Below, piece by piece: positions 17,687 through 27,889 of a stretch of DNA of 64,000 nucleotides (its first letter is position 1; each line of letters begins with the position of its first letter). The notes beneath the pieces are model-generated. The model was not told the origin of the DNA. It made no database searches and was given only the letters and a program-made list of their open reading frames with translations. Made by a program: the position numbers and the translations under genes. The DNA comes from Polaribacter sp. (GTDB lineage: Bacteria > Bacteroidota > Bacteroidia > Flavobacteriales > Flavobacteriaceae): positions 1 through 64,000 of the forward strand of contig JAOKTT010000003.1 of the NCBI GenBank assembly GCA_028336245.1, written 5' to 3'.

Positions 17687-19621
17687 CTAGAATTGTAATC
17701 GCAGTCCTATTTTATAATTTCTACCTCTTGTTTCATATCCAAAAACATCATCATAATCTTCATTTAGAAGGTTTGTAGCAGCTGCAAAAAGAGTAACTGT
17801 TCCTTCTAAAACGGTATAGTTTGCCATAAAGTCTAATACTTGATACTGCTCTAAAACCACATCCTCTCCAACAGTGCCAAAAGAACCATACCTATCAAAA
17901 ATTGTTCTCTCCCCTACATTTCTATGGGTAAAGTTAAAAAAAGCATTCTCAAAGGGAATTACGTCAATTCCTGTTACCAATTTATTTGCAGGTATATAAT
18001 CATTAAAATCTTCTAAAACATCCCTATTTATGTGCGTGTATGAAGCATGCACCGTTAAAAAAGAGCTTGGTACCACTTTCGTTTGCACTTCAATACCCTT
18101 AGCATCCGATGAGCTATTACCGTATGAATATGTTGTATTGTCATAAATAATGGCATTTACCTCTTTTCTATTGAAATAAACTACAGCTGCAGACAACCAG
18201 TTTTTGTAGCTAGCGTCTACACCAACTTCAAAAGTTGCGTTTGTTTCTGGCTTCAAATCGATGTTTCCAGAATATCCATCATACAACTGGTATAAACTTG
18301 GTGCAATAAACGCAGTACTATAAGAGGTTAGTAATTTTACAGCAGCATTGTCGTCCTTTACAACAGAATACGCGAGGTTTCCGTCATATACAAACTGATT
18401 TCCATACACATTGTGTATATTTAAACGACCACCAATGTTTGCGCTTAATCCATACTTAGATATATACACAAGGCTTGCATACGTATCTATGGTATTAAAA
18501 TTAGCATTTTCTTTATCTATGGTTCCAAATGGCGTTACACTCTGGTTGCTGTGCTCCTGGTAATTTACACCCGTAATTAATTGAAATTGCTTTGAAAATT
18601 CATATTTATTCACCAAGTCTAAAAAAAGACTTCTTCCCTCAAACTGATAGTTATCTAAGGTATTTGAAAAAGAATTGAACTGATTTAAATCTCTTTTTAC
18701 AGAATTTACAGAAGCTAATAAATACAATTGTCCTTTTGCATAGCTATAGCTAGGCTTCACTCCAACTCTCAATTGTTTTTGGTTTCCTGTATTCACTTCA
18801 CTGTCAGAAAATGCGCCTCCATCGAAATCATAATCAATTACATCATAATTTAAAAAAGTGTCAACCGATATTTTTTCGTTGAGTTGATATCCCAACTTTA
18901 ACAGGCCATTTTTACTGTAAAAAGCATCCGCTTCAAATTCAGTATTTGTTGTGCTTTTTGCGGCTGACATTCCGTCTACCCCTGTTAAACTAAAGGAGCC
19001 TAAAAAAGTAAAGGCCCCAATAGCTCCGCTAATTGTAGCATTCTGATTTCTATCAGCAAGCATGTATCCATAAGAATTTGCGGTATTATTTGTCCCTAAA
19101 CTTGTTTCAAAAGAACCCGAAATACGGTCTTTAGAAGCTTTCTTTAAAATGATATTAATAACTGCTGTTGCAGCACCCGAACCATATAAAGTTGAAGAGG
19201 CCCCTTTTAATATCTCAATACTTTCTATTTGGTGCACTGCAATTAAACGCAAATCAAATTCTTGATTTATGGCTGCTTGATCGGTTACCGGAACTCCGTC
19301 GATCAGCACTAAAACCTGTCTACTTCTTCCACCTCTAATGTTAATACTCCTTGGCTCTGATGCATTTGCATTCACACCTTTCACATCAATACCAGCTATT
19401 GTATTTAATATTTCAATAACCGTTTTACCGGCATTTTGTTGTAATTGCTTTTGCGTAATTTTATAAATTACCTTTCCAGTATTTTCTTTTTTAAGACTGA
19501 ACTTTGTTGCGGTAACCACTACTTCTTGCAAGGTTTCTACTTTTGCTCTTTCTTGTGCAAAAAGTATTGTGTTGAAAAAGCTACATGCCAAAACACCAAA
19601 AATAATACATTGTTTTTTCAT
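17687..19621 (-). CDS. btuB: TonB-dependent outer-membrane receptor, BtuB-like cobalamin transporter
   Basis: Energised outer-membrane channel, here probably for vitamin B12. The ORF track begins at 19684, but the ATG at 19621 gives a clean signal peptide, MKKQCIIFGVLACSFFNTILFAQ. A TonB-box-like LQEVVVTAT follows. The plug domain has NIRGGRSRQVLVLIDGVPV and LKGASSTLYGSGAATAVINI, and a beta-barrel runs to the terminal Phe (GLRLQF). The length of 644 residues suits BtuB better than the larger SusC-type receptors. The substrate call rests mainly on the cobalamin riboswitch directly upstream and the divergent BtuF-like lipoprotein. B12-dependent repression is expected. Confidence 0.88.
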   Translation of the reverse strand: MKKQCIIFGVLACSFFNTILFAQERAKVETLQEVVVTATKFSLKKENTGKVIYKITQKQLQQNAGKTVIEILNTIAGIDVKGVNANASEPRSINIRGGRSRQVLVLIDGVPVTDQAAINQEFDLRLIAVHQIESIEILKGASSTLYGSGAATAVINIILKKASKDRISGSFETSLGTNNTANSYGYMLADRNQNATISGAIGAFTFLGSFSLTGVDGMSAAKSTTNTEFEADAFYSKNGLLKLGYQLNEKISVDTFLNYDVIDYDFDGGAFSDSEVNTGNQKQLRVGVKPSYSYAKGQLYLLASVNSVKRDLNQFNSFSNTLDNYQFEGRSLFLDLVNKYEFSKQFQLITGVNYQEHSNQSVTPFGTIDKENANFNTIDTYASLVYISKYGLSANIGGRLNIHNVYGNQFVYDGNLAYSVVKDDNAAVKLLTSYSTAFIAPSLYQLYDGYSGNIDLKPETNATFEVGVDASYKNWLSAAVVYFNRKEVNAIIYDNTTYSYGNSSSDAKGIEVQTKVVPSSFLTVHASYTHINRDVLEDFNDYIPANKLVTGIDVIPFENAFFNFTHRNVGERTIFDRYGSFGTVGEDVVLEQYQVLDFMANYTVLEGTVTLFAAATNLLNEDYDDVFGYETRGRNYKIGLRLQF

Positions 19622-19717
19622 TTTTAATAAATTTGATTTACAATAAATCAGGTGAATTTCGTGTACGAACAAAGTATAGCACATAAACCTCTATCCCGAA
19701 AGTTTTTAACTCGTGAT

Positions 19718-19875
19718 TTCTGGCAGGTTTCCTGACTTGCGTCTTGTAACAAACCTTCCCAACAATACATTGTCAGTGGTAAAAGAATAGTTACAAGCTT
19801 AATAGCTTACAGTTGCGGGAACAGCTCTGGAGTCTAACCAGATTCCCTTTTAATTTGAGATCGCGGTATAGCGAT
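19718..19875 (-). promoter_or_regulatory. Cobalamin riboswitch controlling the BtuB-like receptor
   Basis: On the minus strand the leader contains the B12 box AGTCAGGAAACCTGCC (19737-19722), the upstream conserved CCAGAGCTGTTCCCGCAACTGTAA, CCACTGACAATG, and TGGGAAGG just before the box. This is the ordered core of the AdoCbl-type riboswitch. About 100 bases separate the box from the btuB ATG, room for an expression platform. A -7-like TACATTTG at 19902-19895 (minus) would start the RNA near 19889. Outer limits are approximate. Binding of cobalamin is expected to lower receptor expression. Confidence 0.92.
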
Positions 19876-19957
19876 ATCAAAACCAAAATCAAGACAAATG
19901 TACTTTATAAATTGAGATTAACGAACATTTTTGTACACTTGTATTAAATTCTTTTTG

Positions 19958-21103
19958 ATGCCTAAAAATTATCCGATTTTATTGTTTTTTATATTTCTGA
20001 TGCTGGTATTTTCTTGCAAACAGGAAGCTCAGAAGGAATCACAAAACTCGGACTCAAAAAGTGAAATTTACCATGCCAAAGGTTTTGATATTCTAAGTAC
20101 AAAAGGCATTAAAAAACTTCAAATAAAAGCAGCCTATCAAAATGTTAAAACAGTTTTCGAATATGAAGTTCTAGCACAGAGGGATGTTTTAGACAGCACA
20201 CCCGCTCATAATAATGGGATACTTTTGGTGCCTATTAAAAGCATCGTGGTAACTTCCACGACACACATTCCAATGTTAGAACTATTGCAGGAAGAAACTG
20301 CTATTGTTGGTTTCCCATATGCCCAATATATCTCTTCAGAAAAAACAAGTGCTTTGGTAGCAAACGGAAAAATTAAAGAAATCGGAAAAGAAGGGGCATT
20401 GAATACCGAAATTTTATTGGACTTACAACCCCAATTAGTCGTGGGCTACAGTGTTTCTTCCGTAGACAAATCCTTAACCATGATTCAAAAAGCTGGAATT
20501 CCAGTTGTTTATAACGGAGATTGGTTGGAAGCAACCCCTCTGGGAAGAGCCGAATGGATAAAATTTTTCGGACTCCTGTTTGGTAAAGAAAAACAAGCGG
20601 ATAGTATTTTTAAAGAAATTGAAAAGAGTTATTTAGCTGCAAAAAACAGTGCGCTTGCGGCCACAAAAAAACCAACTATTTTATCGGGAGCTATTATGAG
20701 CAAAGGTATCTGGAACCTGCCTGCAGGGGAGAGCTTTGTTGCGCAGTTTTTAAAAGATGCAAACCTTGACTATATTTGGGAAAACACAAAAGGAAAAGGA
20801 AGTTTATCTTTAAGCTTTGAAAGTGTTTTTGACAAAGGCAAGAATGCGGATTTTTGGATTGCACCTGGTTATTTTACTTCCAAAAAACAATTGTTACAAA
20901 GCAATCAAATTTATGCAGAGTTTACAGCCTTTAAAAATGACAAAATTTACACTCCAAAATTAAAAAAAGGAAAAACTGGAGGCGTATTGTATTACGAACT
21001 GGCCCCTACAAGACCAGATCTCGTTTTAAAAGATATAATTAAAATTACACAACCTGATTTATTGCCAAATTACGAGTTGATTTTCTTTGAGAAAATGGAA
21101 TAA
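19958..21103 (+). CDS. ABC-transporter substrate-binding lipoprotein, BtuF-like
   Basis: Periplasmic or membrane-tethered metal-chelate/B12-binding protein of 381 residues. The ATG at 19958 is chosen over 19931 because it gives a compact lipoprotein signal with lipobox LVFSC (Cys20). The body has the class III binding-protein layout of two lobes. It includes IVVTSTTHIPMLELL, LDLQPQLVVGYS and the helix GRAEWIKFFGLLFGKEKQAD, as in BtuF and FhuD. The riboswitch-controlled BtuB-like receptor is divergent, suggesting cobalamin as ligand. No permease or ATPase gene follows, so its partner must lie elsewhere. A siderophore ligand remains possible. Confidence 0.83.
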   Translation: MPKNYPILLFFIFLMLVFSCKQEAQKESQNSDSKSEIYHAKGFDILSTKGIKKLQIKAAYQNVKTVFEYEVLAQRDVLDSTPAHNNGILLVPIKSIVVTSTTHIPMLELLQEETAIVGFPYAQYISSEKTSALVANGKIKEIGKEGALNTEILLDLQPQLVVGYSVSSVDKSLTMIQKAGIPVVYNGDWLEATPLGRAEWIKFFGLLFGKEKQADSIFKEIEKSYLAAKNSALAATKKPTILSGAIMSKGIWNLPAGESFVAQFLKDANLDYIWENTKGKGSLSLSFESVFDKGKNADFWIAPGYFTSKKQLLQSNQIYAEFTAFKNDKIYTPKLKKGKTGGVLYYELAPTRPDLVLKDIIKITQPDLLPNYELIFFEKME

Positions 21104-21414
21104 ACCACTCCTTTAGAATTCCGTTTTGCTTGAATATTATAAAACTAAGCTAAAATTTCAAAAAACTAGGCAAAGGTGGTGGAGCTATAAAGTGAAGTAC
21201 CTTTTTTAGCTAAATTCTCCCAAATCCAAAAAATTATATTTTACATTGATGCATACTATCGAATTACAAATAAAATATCTATTCTAAATTGTTTTATTTT
21301 AAAAGCGTGATTTAAAGAACAGATTTGCATTATTTTAAAAGAACTAGTTTTAGTATTTAGTAAAAAAAAAGATTAGTTTTTTTATATATTTGCTGGAAAC
21401 GCTATCCAATAGAT
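21104..21414. other. Intergenic stretch of 311 bases
   Basis: AT-rich sequence between the BtuF-like and esterase genes. I see no ORF of note and no RNA gene. The only signal is a TATATTTG box at 21385-21392, a good -7 match 22 bases before the esterase ATG. A matching -33 TTG at the expected distance is not obvious. Confidence 0.5.
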
Positions 21415-22545
21415 ATGAAAAATATACTTCTTTTCTTATGCTCTTTTTTTATTTTTATTTCATGTAATAAAGCGGATGTTATTATTGATACTGTAGAAGA
21501 AAATGAGCTTACTCTTTTGGAAGTTGCCAGTAATTATGTAAACAAAGCAAGCTGGATAGAGAACAGTGAAATGAAATCTCGTAATGGAAACACTATGGGC
21601 TATGGTGTTTATTTAAACCCTAACTCTAAAAAATTAGCCATATTTCTTGACGGCGGTGGTGCTTGCTTTAATGGATTCACATGCAACAACAATAGAGACA
21701 GTTATTCTAAAGACGATTTTCTGAATAGAATAGCCTCAGAAAATGCCCTTATAATTAACCGAAATTCTGATAAAAATCAATTCAAAGACTGGAACTTTGT
21801 ATTTGTTCCCTATGCTACTGGAGACGTGCACTCAGGTAGTAATGTATCTGCTAACGTACCCAATGCGGGGCCAGGAAATCAAAAAATGGTTGGATACAAT
21901 AATTTCACCCTAGTTCTGAAGGATTTAAAAAGCTATTTTGAAACCAATGGAGGAATTACTGAAATTGTTTTTATGGGCTCAAGTGCCGGTGGATTTGGGG
22001 CAATATCAAATACACTGCAATTGGCAGACATATTAGCAAAAAACATCCCTACCACTGTTATTGTAGATGCTGGTCAGATTTTTATGGACGAAATATTACT
22101 CACATCGTGTTTAGCTAATGAATGGGAAACATTATGGAACTTTAATTCATTCTTACCAGAAGATTTAGACCAAACTGTTCAAAAAACATACAACTACAAT
22201 ATTCAAAAAATTTATGAGTATTTGTCTGTAAAATTACCTGATTTTAACTTTGGTTTTTTAAGCTATTATAAAGATGCCACGAATCGTGGGTTTTATAGTT
22301 TTGGTCAGGATGAATGTGCTTATTTTCCTTCGCGATTAGTTAGCGGGGAAGCTTTTAAAAAAGGGCTTCTTGATTTAAAAACAACTGTTTTAGATGATCT
22401 TGAAAATTGGAAGGTTTTTTATGCGAATGGCGAAAGTCATACTTTTTTGAGTGATGAGAATCTTGATCAAACTGTAAATAACATAAGTCTTAATGATTGG
22501 ATGGCACAACTACGTGCAGGAAATGCTTTGAATGTAGCAGAATAG
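21415..22545 (+). CDS. Pectinacetylesterase-family lipoprotein
   Basis: A secreted or surface-tethered serine hydrolase of 376 residues. The N-terminus is a lipoprotein signal with Cys17 after FIFIS. The family signature is FLDGGGACFNG (78-87, oxyanion region). The nucleophile is in GSSAGG (188-193, Ser190) and the likely catalytic His is at 342 in NGESHTF. Plant and bacterial relatives remove acetyl groups from pectin or other acetylated polysaccharides; the Notum branch removes lipids from proteins. No polysaccharide-utilisation genes adjoin it, so the substrate is open. It is isolated, with its own -7 box. Confidence 0.85.
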   Translation: MKNILLFLCSFFIFISCNKADVIIDTVEENELTLLEVASNYVNKASWIENSEMKSRNGNTMGYGVYLNPNSKKLAIFLDGGGACFNGFTCNNNRDSYSKDDFLNRIASENALIINRNSDKNQFKDWNFVFVPYATGDVHSGSNVSANVPNAGPGNQKMVGYNNFTLVLKDLKSYFETNGGITEIVFMGSSAGGFGAISNTLQLADILAKNIPTTVIVDAGQIFMDEILLTSCLANEWETLWNFNSFLPEDLDQTVQKTYNYNIQKIYEYLSVKLPDFNFGFLSYYKDATNRGFYSFGQDECAYFPSRLVSGEAFKKGLLDLKTTVLDDLENWKVFYANGESHTFLSDENLDQTVNNISLNDWMAQLRAGNALNVAE

Positions 22546-22646
22546 GAAGCTTTGGTTTTTTTAGTATCTCCATTTTTTTTAAGAACTGTTTCCTTATAGA
22601 GGTAACTAAAACCAACAGGTACGCTAACAGACTTAATACCAATACC

Positions 22647-22973
22647 TTATTTTAGTTTTTCTAAAGCGTTCTCTCGCAAATATAAAAACAAAGGAAAGGT
22701 AAATGCCACAGCAACTAAAAAAGTAAATGGAATTAACAACCACCAATATTTTATTTTTAAACGCAACGATTCTGGAATCATAAAGGCGAAAAAAGTAAGT
22801 ACCACAACTGTTAAATCCGCTCCAAAAGATTTGCCTGCAAAATTAACTTGAGCATCTTTAAAGAAACCCGCCAAAGAAGGGTTTTCTACCGTTTGAAAAT
22901 ATTGAATATTGTAATACCAAGTATAGGTAATTCCTAAAACTGCTAATGCTAAAAATAGGTGTTTTCGTTTCAT
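22647..22973 (-). CDS. DUF2834 small membrane protein
   Basis: A 108-residue protein with three hydrophobic segments: LFLALAVLGITYTWYY (6-21), ADLTVVVLTFFAFMIPE (about 52-68) and WWLLIPFTFLVAVAFTFPLFLYL (about 77-99). The layout and the conserved start match the DUF2834 family of small integral membrane proteins of unknown function. It lies downstream of parC in the same orientation with a gap of about 80 bases, so it may be read through from parE-parC. Confidence 0.78.
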   Translation of the reverse strand: MKRKHLFLALAVLGITYTWYYNIQYFQTVENPSLAGFFKDAQVNFAGKSFGADLTVVVLTFFAFMIPESLRLKIKYWWLLIPFTFLVAVAFTFPLFLYLRENALEKLK

Positions 22974-23052
22974 TTTTTTTAAATCAGTAGTGGCTGCACT
23001 ATTTTACTTTGAAAGGTATTTGCCAACCATAATTAGGTAGCAATTATCTCCG

Positions 23053-25806
23053 TTAAAACAATTTCGTTTGATTTTCATCATCCCTTCTTTTCTCCTCAGC
23101 CTTCTTTTTAGTGATTGCTCTTTGCAAAGCAATGGCCGCTTTATCTGCAGCGGAGCGCTCTTCTAAATCCGATGCATCAATAGCACTTTCAGCAATTTTA
23201 ACAGATCTTTTTTCTTCCACAACCTCTTCATAAATGACAGCTACTGACTCCAAAGAAATTTCTTCTGTTTCTTTAAAAGGCAAGGACTCTAACAAGTTTA
23301 CCTGTTTTATTTTCTCTGTCGCCAATTGATTTCCTTGCGCCTTAATTCCTTTTACCGAAATAAATTTCTCGAAATCAACTTTCTCATTCGCCAAACTGCG
23401 CTTCGTATAGAACACTTCTGCTATCGGTCTGTAATCCGTAGCCACAATCTCTAATTGCGATTTCGGATGCTCAGATATAAAAATCTCTTCTTTTCCTGGA
23501 GTTTCTATTAAAAAACGTTTCACATAGTATCGTTCTTTCTCTCCATCAAAATAAATTACAGAAATCGGTTTATTTGCTTTCCACTTTTCTAAAACAATCA
23601 GATCATTCTCAAAATGCATAGCTAAATTTGGCTTTACCGCCTTTGCTTTTCCGCTTTGCGTAATGATTAATAACTTATCTTCTGCTCTAAACTCACCTAA
23701 CAACTCTCCTCTTTCATCAACATTTAAGCGCTGTACAGCGTCGTCAAACCAAATTTTACGTGGTTTTAACGTAGATACCCCTTCTGATTTAAAATCTACT
23801 GTCTTTATCGTATACTTTGTAATCGTATTTCCTTTTACCGCTCTACCTTTTACTGCTAAATCTGTAAAATCAATATCCCATTTCAATTTTTTCAAACCAG
23901 CAACAGCGCGCAAATTGATGGTGACCGCTTCCGCTTCGCCATTTAAATTTGCAGTAAAATAATGCACTAAAGAGCCTTTATTTCCATTTGTAAGGTCATA
24001 CTCTTTATCCCGTGTCACCGAGGTTACATTAAAACGTTTCATATAGGAAGCACCTTTTACACCATCCCGATACATAAAGTTATACACTGTTCTTCTATCT
24101 TTTTTCTTGAAGACCGCAACATGTATGATATCTTTTCCTACAAAGGTTTTTGCATCTGCCTTAGTCACTGTCATTTTACCATCCTTTCTAAAGATAATAA
24201 TATCATCGATGTCAGAACAATCTGTTACAAACTCATCTCTTTTCAAAGAGGTTCCAATAAATCCTTCTGCCCTATTCACATAAAGTTTGACATTGTTCAT
24301 GGCTACTTTCGAAGCAACAATATCGTCGAAAATCCTGATTTCAGTTTTCCGCTCTTTTCCTTTGCCATACGTATCTTTCAAACGTTTGAAATACGCAATT
24401 GAAAACTCAATTAAACGCGATAAATGTTCTTTAACAACTGCTATTTTATCTTCTAAACCTTCGATAAATTGCTTGGCTTTGTCAATGTCGAATTTTGATA
24501 TTTTCTTAATCCTAATTTCTGTCAATCGTGCAATATCTTCCTCCGTAATTGCACGTTTTAGATGTTTAATATGCGGCTGTAAACCCAAGTCAATCGCTTT
24601 GATTACGCCTTCCCAAGTTTCTTCTTCTTCAATATCGCGATAAATTCTATTTTCTATAAAAATCCGTTCTAATGAAGAAAAGTGCCATTGCTCTTCCAAT
24701 TCATTTAACTGAATTTCCAATTCTTTTTTCAGCAGCTCAACCGTTAGGTCTGTAGAATGTCTTAATATTTCAGAAACCCCAACGAAAACAGGCTTATTAT
24801 CTTCAATAGTGCAAGAGAGTGGAGAAATAGAATTTTCACAACTGGTAAATGCATACAAGGCATCAATGGTTTTATCCGGAGAAACATTTGGGGGTAAATG
24901 CACTAATATTTCTACTTCTGCTGCAGTATTGTCCTCAATTTTTTTAATCTTTATTTTTCCTTTTTCGTTGGCTTTGATAATACTGTCAATTAAGGTAGTT
25001 GTTGTGGTTCCAAAAGGAATTTCATTGATTACCAATGTCTTTTTATCTAATTGTGTAATCCTCGCACGAACCCGCACTTTTCCTCCTCGAACCCCATCAT
25101 TATAATTTGTAAAATCTGCAATTCCCCCCGTAATAAAATCAGGTAAAATTTTAAAACTGCGTCCTTTTAAATATTTTATAGACGCATCGATCAACTCTAT
25201 AAAATTATGGGGTAATATCTTTGTGGACAGTCCAACTGCAATTCCTTCGGCTCCTTGTGCTAATAAAAGTGGAAATTTTACAGGTAAATCAATGGGTTCT
25301 TTTCTTCTTCCGTCATAGGATTGTTTCCAGGCAGTTGTTTTTGGGTTGAATACCACGTCTAGTGCAAACTTGGACAAACGGGCTTCTATATAACGAGAGG
25401 CTGCGGCGCGATCTCCAGTTAAAATATTCCCCCAGTTTCCTTGCATGTCTATCAGCAACTCCTTCTGTCCAATTTGTACCATCGCATCCGCGATAGAAGC
25501 ATCTCCATGCGGATGGTATTGCATCGTATGTCCTACAATATTGGCAACTTTATTATAACGGCCGTCATCCAAGTCTTTCATAGAATGCATAATTCTACGT
25601 TGCACTGGCTTTAACCCATCTTCTAAAGAAGGAACCGCTCTTTCTAAAATCACATAAGAAGCATAGTCTAAAAACCACTCCTTGTACATTCCTGTAACCT
25701 TCGTAATGGTCTCCACAGCATCCGTCTGATTGTGAAGCATGTCTGATTGTGCATTTTGACCGCTCAACTCCTCTTCGTGTTCGTTTTCGTTTATTTCTTC
25801 ACTCAT
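23053..25806 (-). CDS. parC: DNA topoisomerase IV subunit A
   Basis: Breakage-reunion subunit of a type IIA topoisomerase that decatenates daughter chromosomes. In 917 residues the quinolone-binding region HPHGDASIADAMVQ (98-111) precedes the catalytic Tyr139 in AAASRYIEARL. The C-terminal part forms the DNA-wrapping beta-propeller, here without a clear GyrA box, which favours ParC over GyrA. The last about 40 residues are charged. It starts 3 bases after the parE stop, which supports translational coupling and the topoisomerase IV assignment. Confidence 0.92.
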   Translation of the reverse strand: MSEEINENEHEEELSGQNAQSDMLHNQTDAVETITKVTGMYKEWFLDYASYVILERAVPSLEDGLKPVQRRIMHSMKDLDDGRYNKVANIVGHTMQYHPHGDASIADAMVQIGQKELLIDMQGNWGNILTGDRAAASRYIEARLSKFALDVVFNPKTTAWKQSYDGRRKEPIDLPVKFPLLLAQGAEGIAVGLSTKILPHNFIELIDASIKYLKGRSFKILPDFITGGIADFTNYNDGVRGGKVRVRARITQLDKKTLVINEIPFGTTTTTLIDSIIKANEKGKIKIKKIEDNTAAEVEILVHLPPNVSPDKTIDALYAFTSCENSISPLSCTIEDNKPVFVGVSEILRHSTDLTVELLKKELEIQLNELEEQWHFSSLERIFIENRIYRDIEEEETWEGVIKAIDLGLQPHIKHLKRAITEEDIARLTEIRIKKISKFDIDKAKQFIEGLEDKIAVVKEHLSRLIEFSIAYFKRLKDTYGKGKERKTEIRIFDDIVASKVAMNNVKLYVNRAEGFIGTSLKRDEFVTDCSDIDDIIIFRKDGKMTVTKADAKTFVGKDIIHVAVFKKKDRRTVYNFMYRDGVKGASYMKRFNVTSVTRDKEYDLTNGNKGSLVHYFTANLNGEAEAVTINLRAVAGLKKLKWDIDFTDLAVKGRAVKGNTITKYTIKTVDFKSEGVSTLKPRKIWFDDAVQRLNVDERGELLGEFRAEDKLLIITQSGKAKAVKPNLAMHFENDLIVLEKWKANKPISVIYFDGEKERYYVKRFLIETPGKEEIFISEHPKSQLEIVATDYRPIAEVFYTKRSLANEKVDFEKFISVKGIKAQGNQLATEKIKQVNLLESLPFKETEEISLESVAVIYEEVVEEKRSVKIAESAIDASDLEERSAADKAAIALQRAITKKKAEEKRRDDENQTKLF

Positions 25807-25809
25807 AGT

Positions 25810-27669
25810 CTATACTTCGTCTTCAATAGTATCCAACTCTACCTTTAAATTTTCAATGATAAACTTTTGTCTATCAGGAGTATTTTTCCCCATATAAAAT
25901 TCTAGCATCTGCTCAATAGACATCTCTTTGTCTAACATCACTGGATCTAATCGAATATCATCTCCAATAAAATGAACAAATTCATTGGGAGAAATCTCTC
26001 CCAAACCTTTGAATCTGGTGATCTCTGGTTTGCCTTTTAATTTCGCAATTGCCTCGTGCTTCTCTTCCTGTGAATAGCAGTAAAAGGTTTGCTTTTTATT
26101 TCGGACTCTAAACAAAGGTGTTTCTAAAATATATAAATGCCCTTCTTTGATCAGTTCTGGAAAAAACTGCAAGAAAAAAGTGATTAATAACAAACGAATA
26201 TGCATTCCATCCACATCGGCGTCCGTCGCAATTACAATATTGTTATACCGCAAATCTCCAATACCCTCTTCTATATTCAACGCGGCTTGTAGCAAATTAA
26301 ACTCCTCATTTTCGTACACAATTTTCTTACTCAATCCGTAAGAATTTAGCGGTTTTCCTTTCAAACTAAAAACGGCTTGCGTGTTTACGTTTCTCGATTT
26401 TGTGATCGACCCAGAAGCAGAGTCTCCCTCTGTAATAAATAAGGTAGTTTCTAAATAGTTTTCCTTTTTAATATCTCCTAAATGTATCCTACAATCTCTT
26501 AGCTTCTTGTTGTGTAAACTTGATTTTTTTGCACGGTCTTTTGCTAACTTTCGAATCCCCGAAAGCTCCTTACGTTCTTTTTCCGCTTGCATTATTTTCC
26601 GCTGTAGCATGTCTGCCACTGCTGGGTTTTTATGCAGGTAATTATCCAATTTAGTCTTTAAAAAATCGTTAATATAAGTTCTAACCGTTGGTAGTTTCCC
26701 TCCCATATCTGTAGACCCTAACTTTGTTTTTGTCTGACTTTCAAAAACAGGCTCCATTACCTTTATGGCGATAGCCGAAATAATAGATTTACGAATATCT
26801 GAAGCTTCAAAATTCTTTCCATAAAATTCCCGAATAGTTCTTACAATCGCTTCTCTAAATGCCGTTTGATGCGTCCCTCCTTGTGTCGTATACTGCCCGT
26901 TCACAAAAGAATGATATTCCTCTGAATATTGTGTTTTACTATGTGTAATCGCCACCTCAATATCATCTCCTTTGAGATGAATGATAGGGTATAACATGTC
27001 ATCTTGATTGTTATTGTCCTCCAGTAAATCTTTCAATCCATTTTCTGAAAAAAACTTTTCTCCATTAAAAATGATGGTCAAACCTGGATTTAAATAGACA
27101 TAATACTTCAACATTTTTGCTACATATTCATTTCTGAATTTGTATTTCTTGAAAATTTCTTCGTCCGGAATAAATGATACTTTCGTCCCTTTCCTGCGAG
27201 AACTTTCCTCTAAAAAATCTTGTTGCTCTAAGTTTCCTCGACTGAATTCTGCAGAAGCAGATTTTCCATCTCTAGAAGACTCCACTCTAAAGAAAGAAGA
27301 GAGTGCATTAACAGCTTTGGTTCCTACACCATTTAAACCTACGGACTTCTTAAAAGCTTTGGAATCGTATTTCCCGCCCGTATTCATTTTTGAAACTACA
27401 TCTACAACTTTTCCTAAGGGAATTCCACGACCAAAATCACGAATGGTTACTTTACTTCCTTGTATCGATATTTCGATATTTTTTCCTGCTCCCATTACAT
27501 ACTCGTCAATAGAGTTGTCTAAGACTTCTTTGACTAAAATATAAATTCCGTCATCTGCAGAAGAACCATCTCCTAATTTACCAATATACATTCCCGGACG
27601 CATTCTAATATGCTCTTTCCAGTCTAATGACCTGATATTATCTTCTGTATATTTTGTTTCTTGACTCAT
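25810..27669 (-). CDS. parE: DNA topoisomerase IV subunit B
   Basis: ATPase subunit of topoisomerase IV. The ORF track begins at 27744, but the ATG at 27669 gives the family start [20 protein letters not shown], so I trim it to 619 residues. The GHKL ATPase has EVLDNSIDE (Glu48, Asn52) and GRGIPLG. The transducer includes [12 protein letters not shown], and the TOPRIM domain has TEGDSASGS and [11 protein letters not shown] -7-like TATTTTTG lies at 27731-27724 on the minus strand. lysA is divergent. Confidence 0.94.
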   Translation of the reverse strand: MSQETKYTEDNIRSLDWKEHIRMRPGMYIGKLGDGSSADDGIYILVKEVLDNSIDEYVMGAGKNIEISIQGSKVTIRDFGRGIPLGKVVDVVSKMNTGGKYDSKAFKKSVGLNGVGTKAVNALSSFFRVESSRDGKSASAEFSRGNLEQQDFLEESSRRKGTKVSFIPDEEIFKKYKFRNEYVAKMLKYYVYLNPGLTIIFNGEKFFSENGLKDLLEDNNNQDDMLYPIIHLKGDDIEVAITHSKTQYSEEYHSFVNGQYTTQGGTHQTAFREAIVRTIREFYGKNFEASDIRKSIISAIAIKVMEPVFESQTKTKLGSTDMGGKLPTVRTYINDFLKTKLDNYLHKNPAVADMLQRKIMQAEKERKELSGIRKLAKDRAKKSSLHNKKLRDCRIHLGDIKKENYLETTLFITEGDSASGSITKSRNVNTQAVFSLKGKPLNSYGLSKKIVYENEEFNLLQAALNIEEGIGDLRYNNIVIATDADVDGMHIRLLLITFFLQFFPELIKEGHLYILETPLFRVRNKKQTFYCYSQEEKHEAIAKLKGKPEITRFKGLGEISPNEFVHFIGDDIRLDPVMLDKEMSIEQMLEFYMGKNTPDRQKFIIENLKVELDTIEDEV

Positions 27670-27889
27670 GAAATATGGGACTGTTATTAGGTTTGAAGCC
27701 ATGCTAAAGTACCAATAAACGGACAAAAATAAAATACCTATCAAAATTAGTTATTAACAGGATTTCAACTATTTTTTTGTGTTACCTTAGTATAAAAATC
27801 ACAAAATAAAACAATATGTTATATTTTTAAACAAATAAGAGAAAGCAACACATTTAAAGTACTTTTGACAAAAATAAATCAGTATACCT

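Noticed and set aside
24121-25105. Three plus-strand ORFs of 93-118 aa within parC
   Set aside because: Antisense to conserved parC sequence; no starts with upstream signals and no recognisable motifs.
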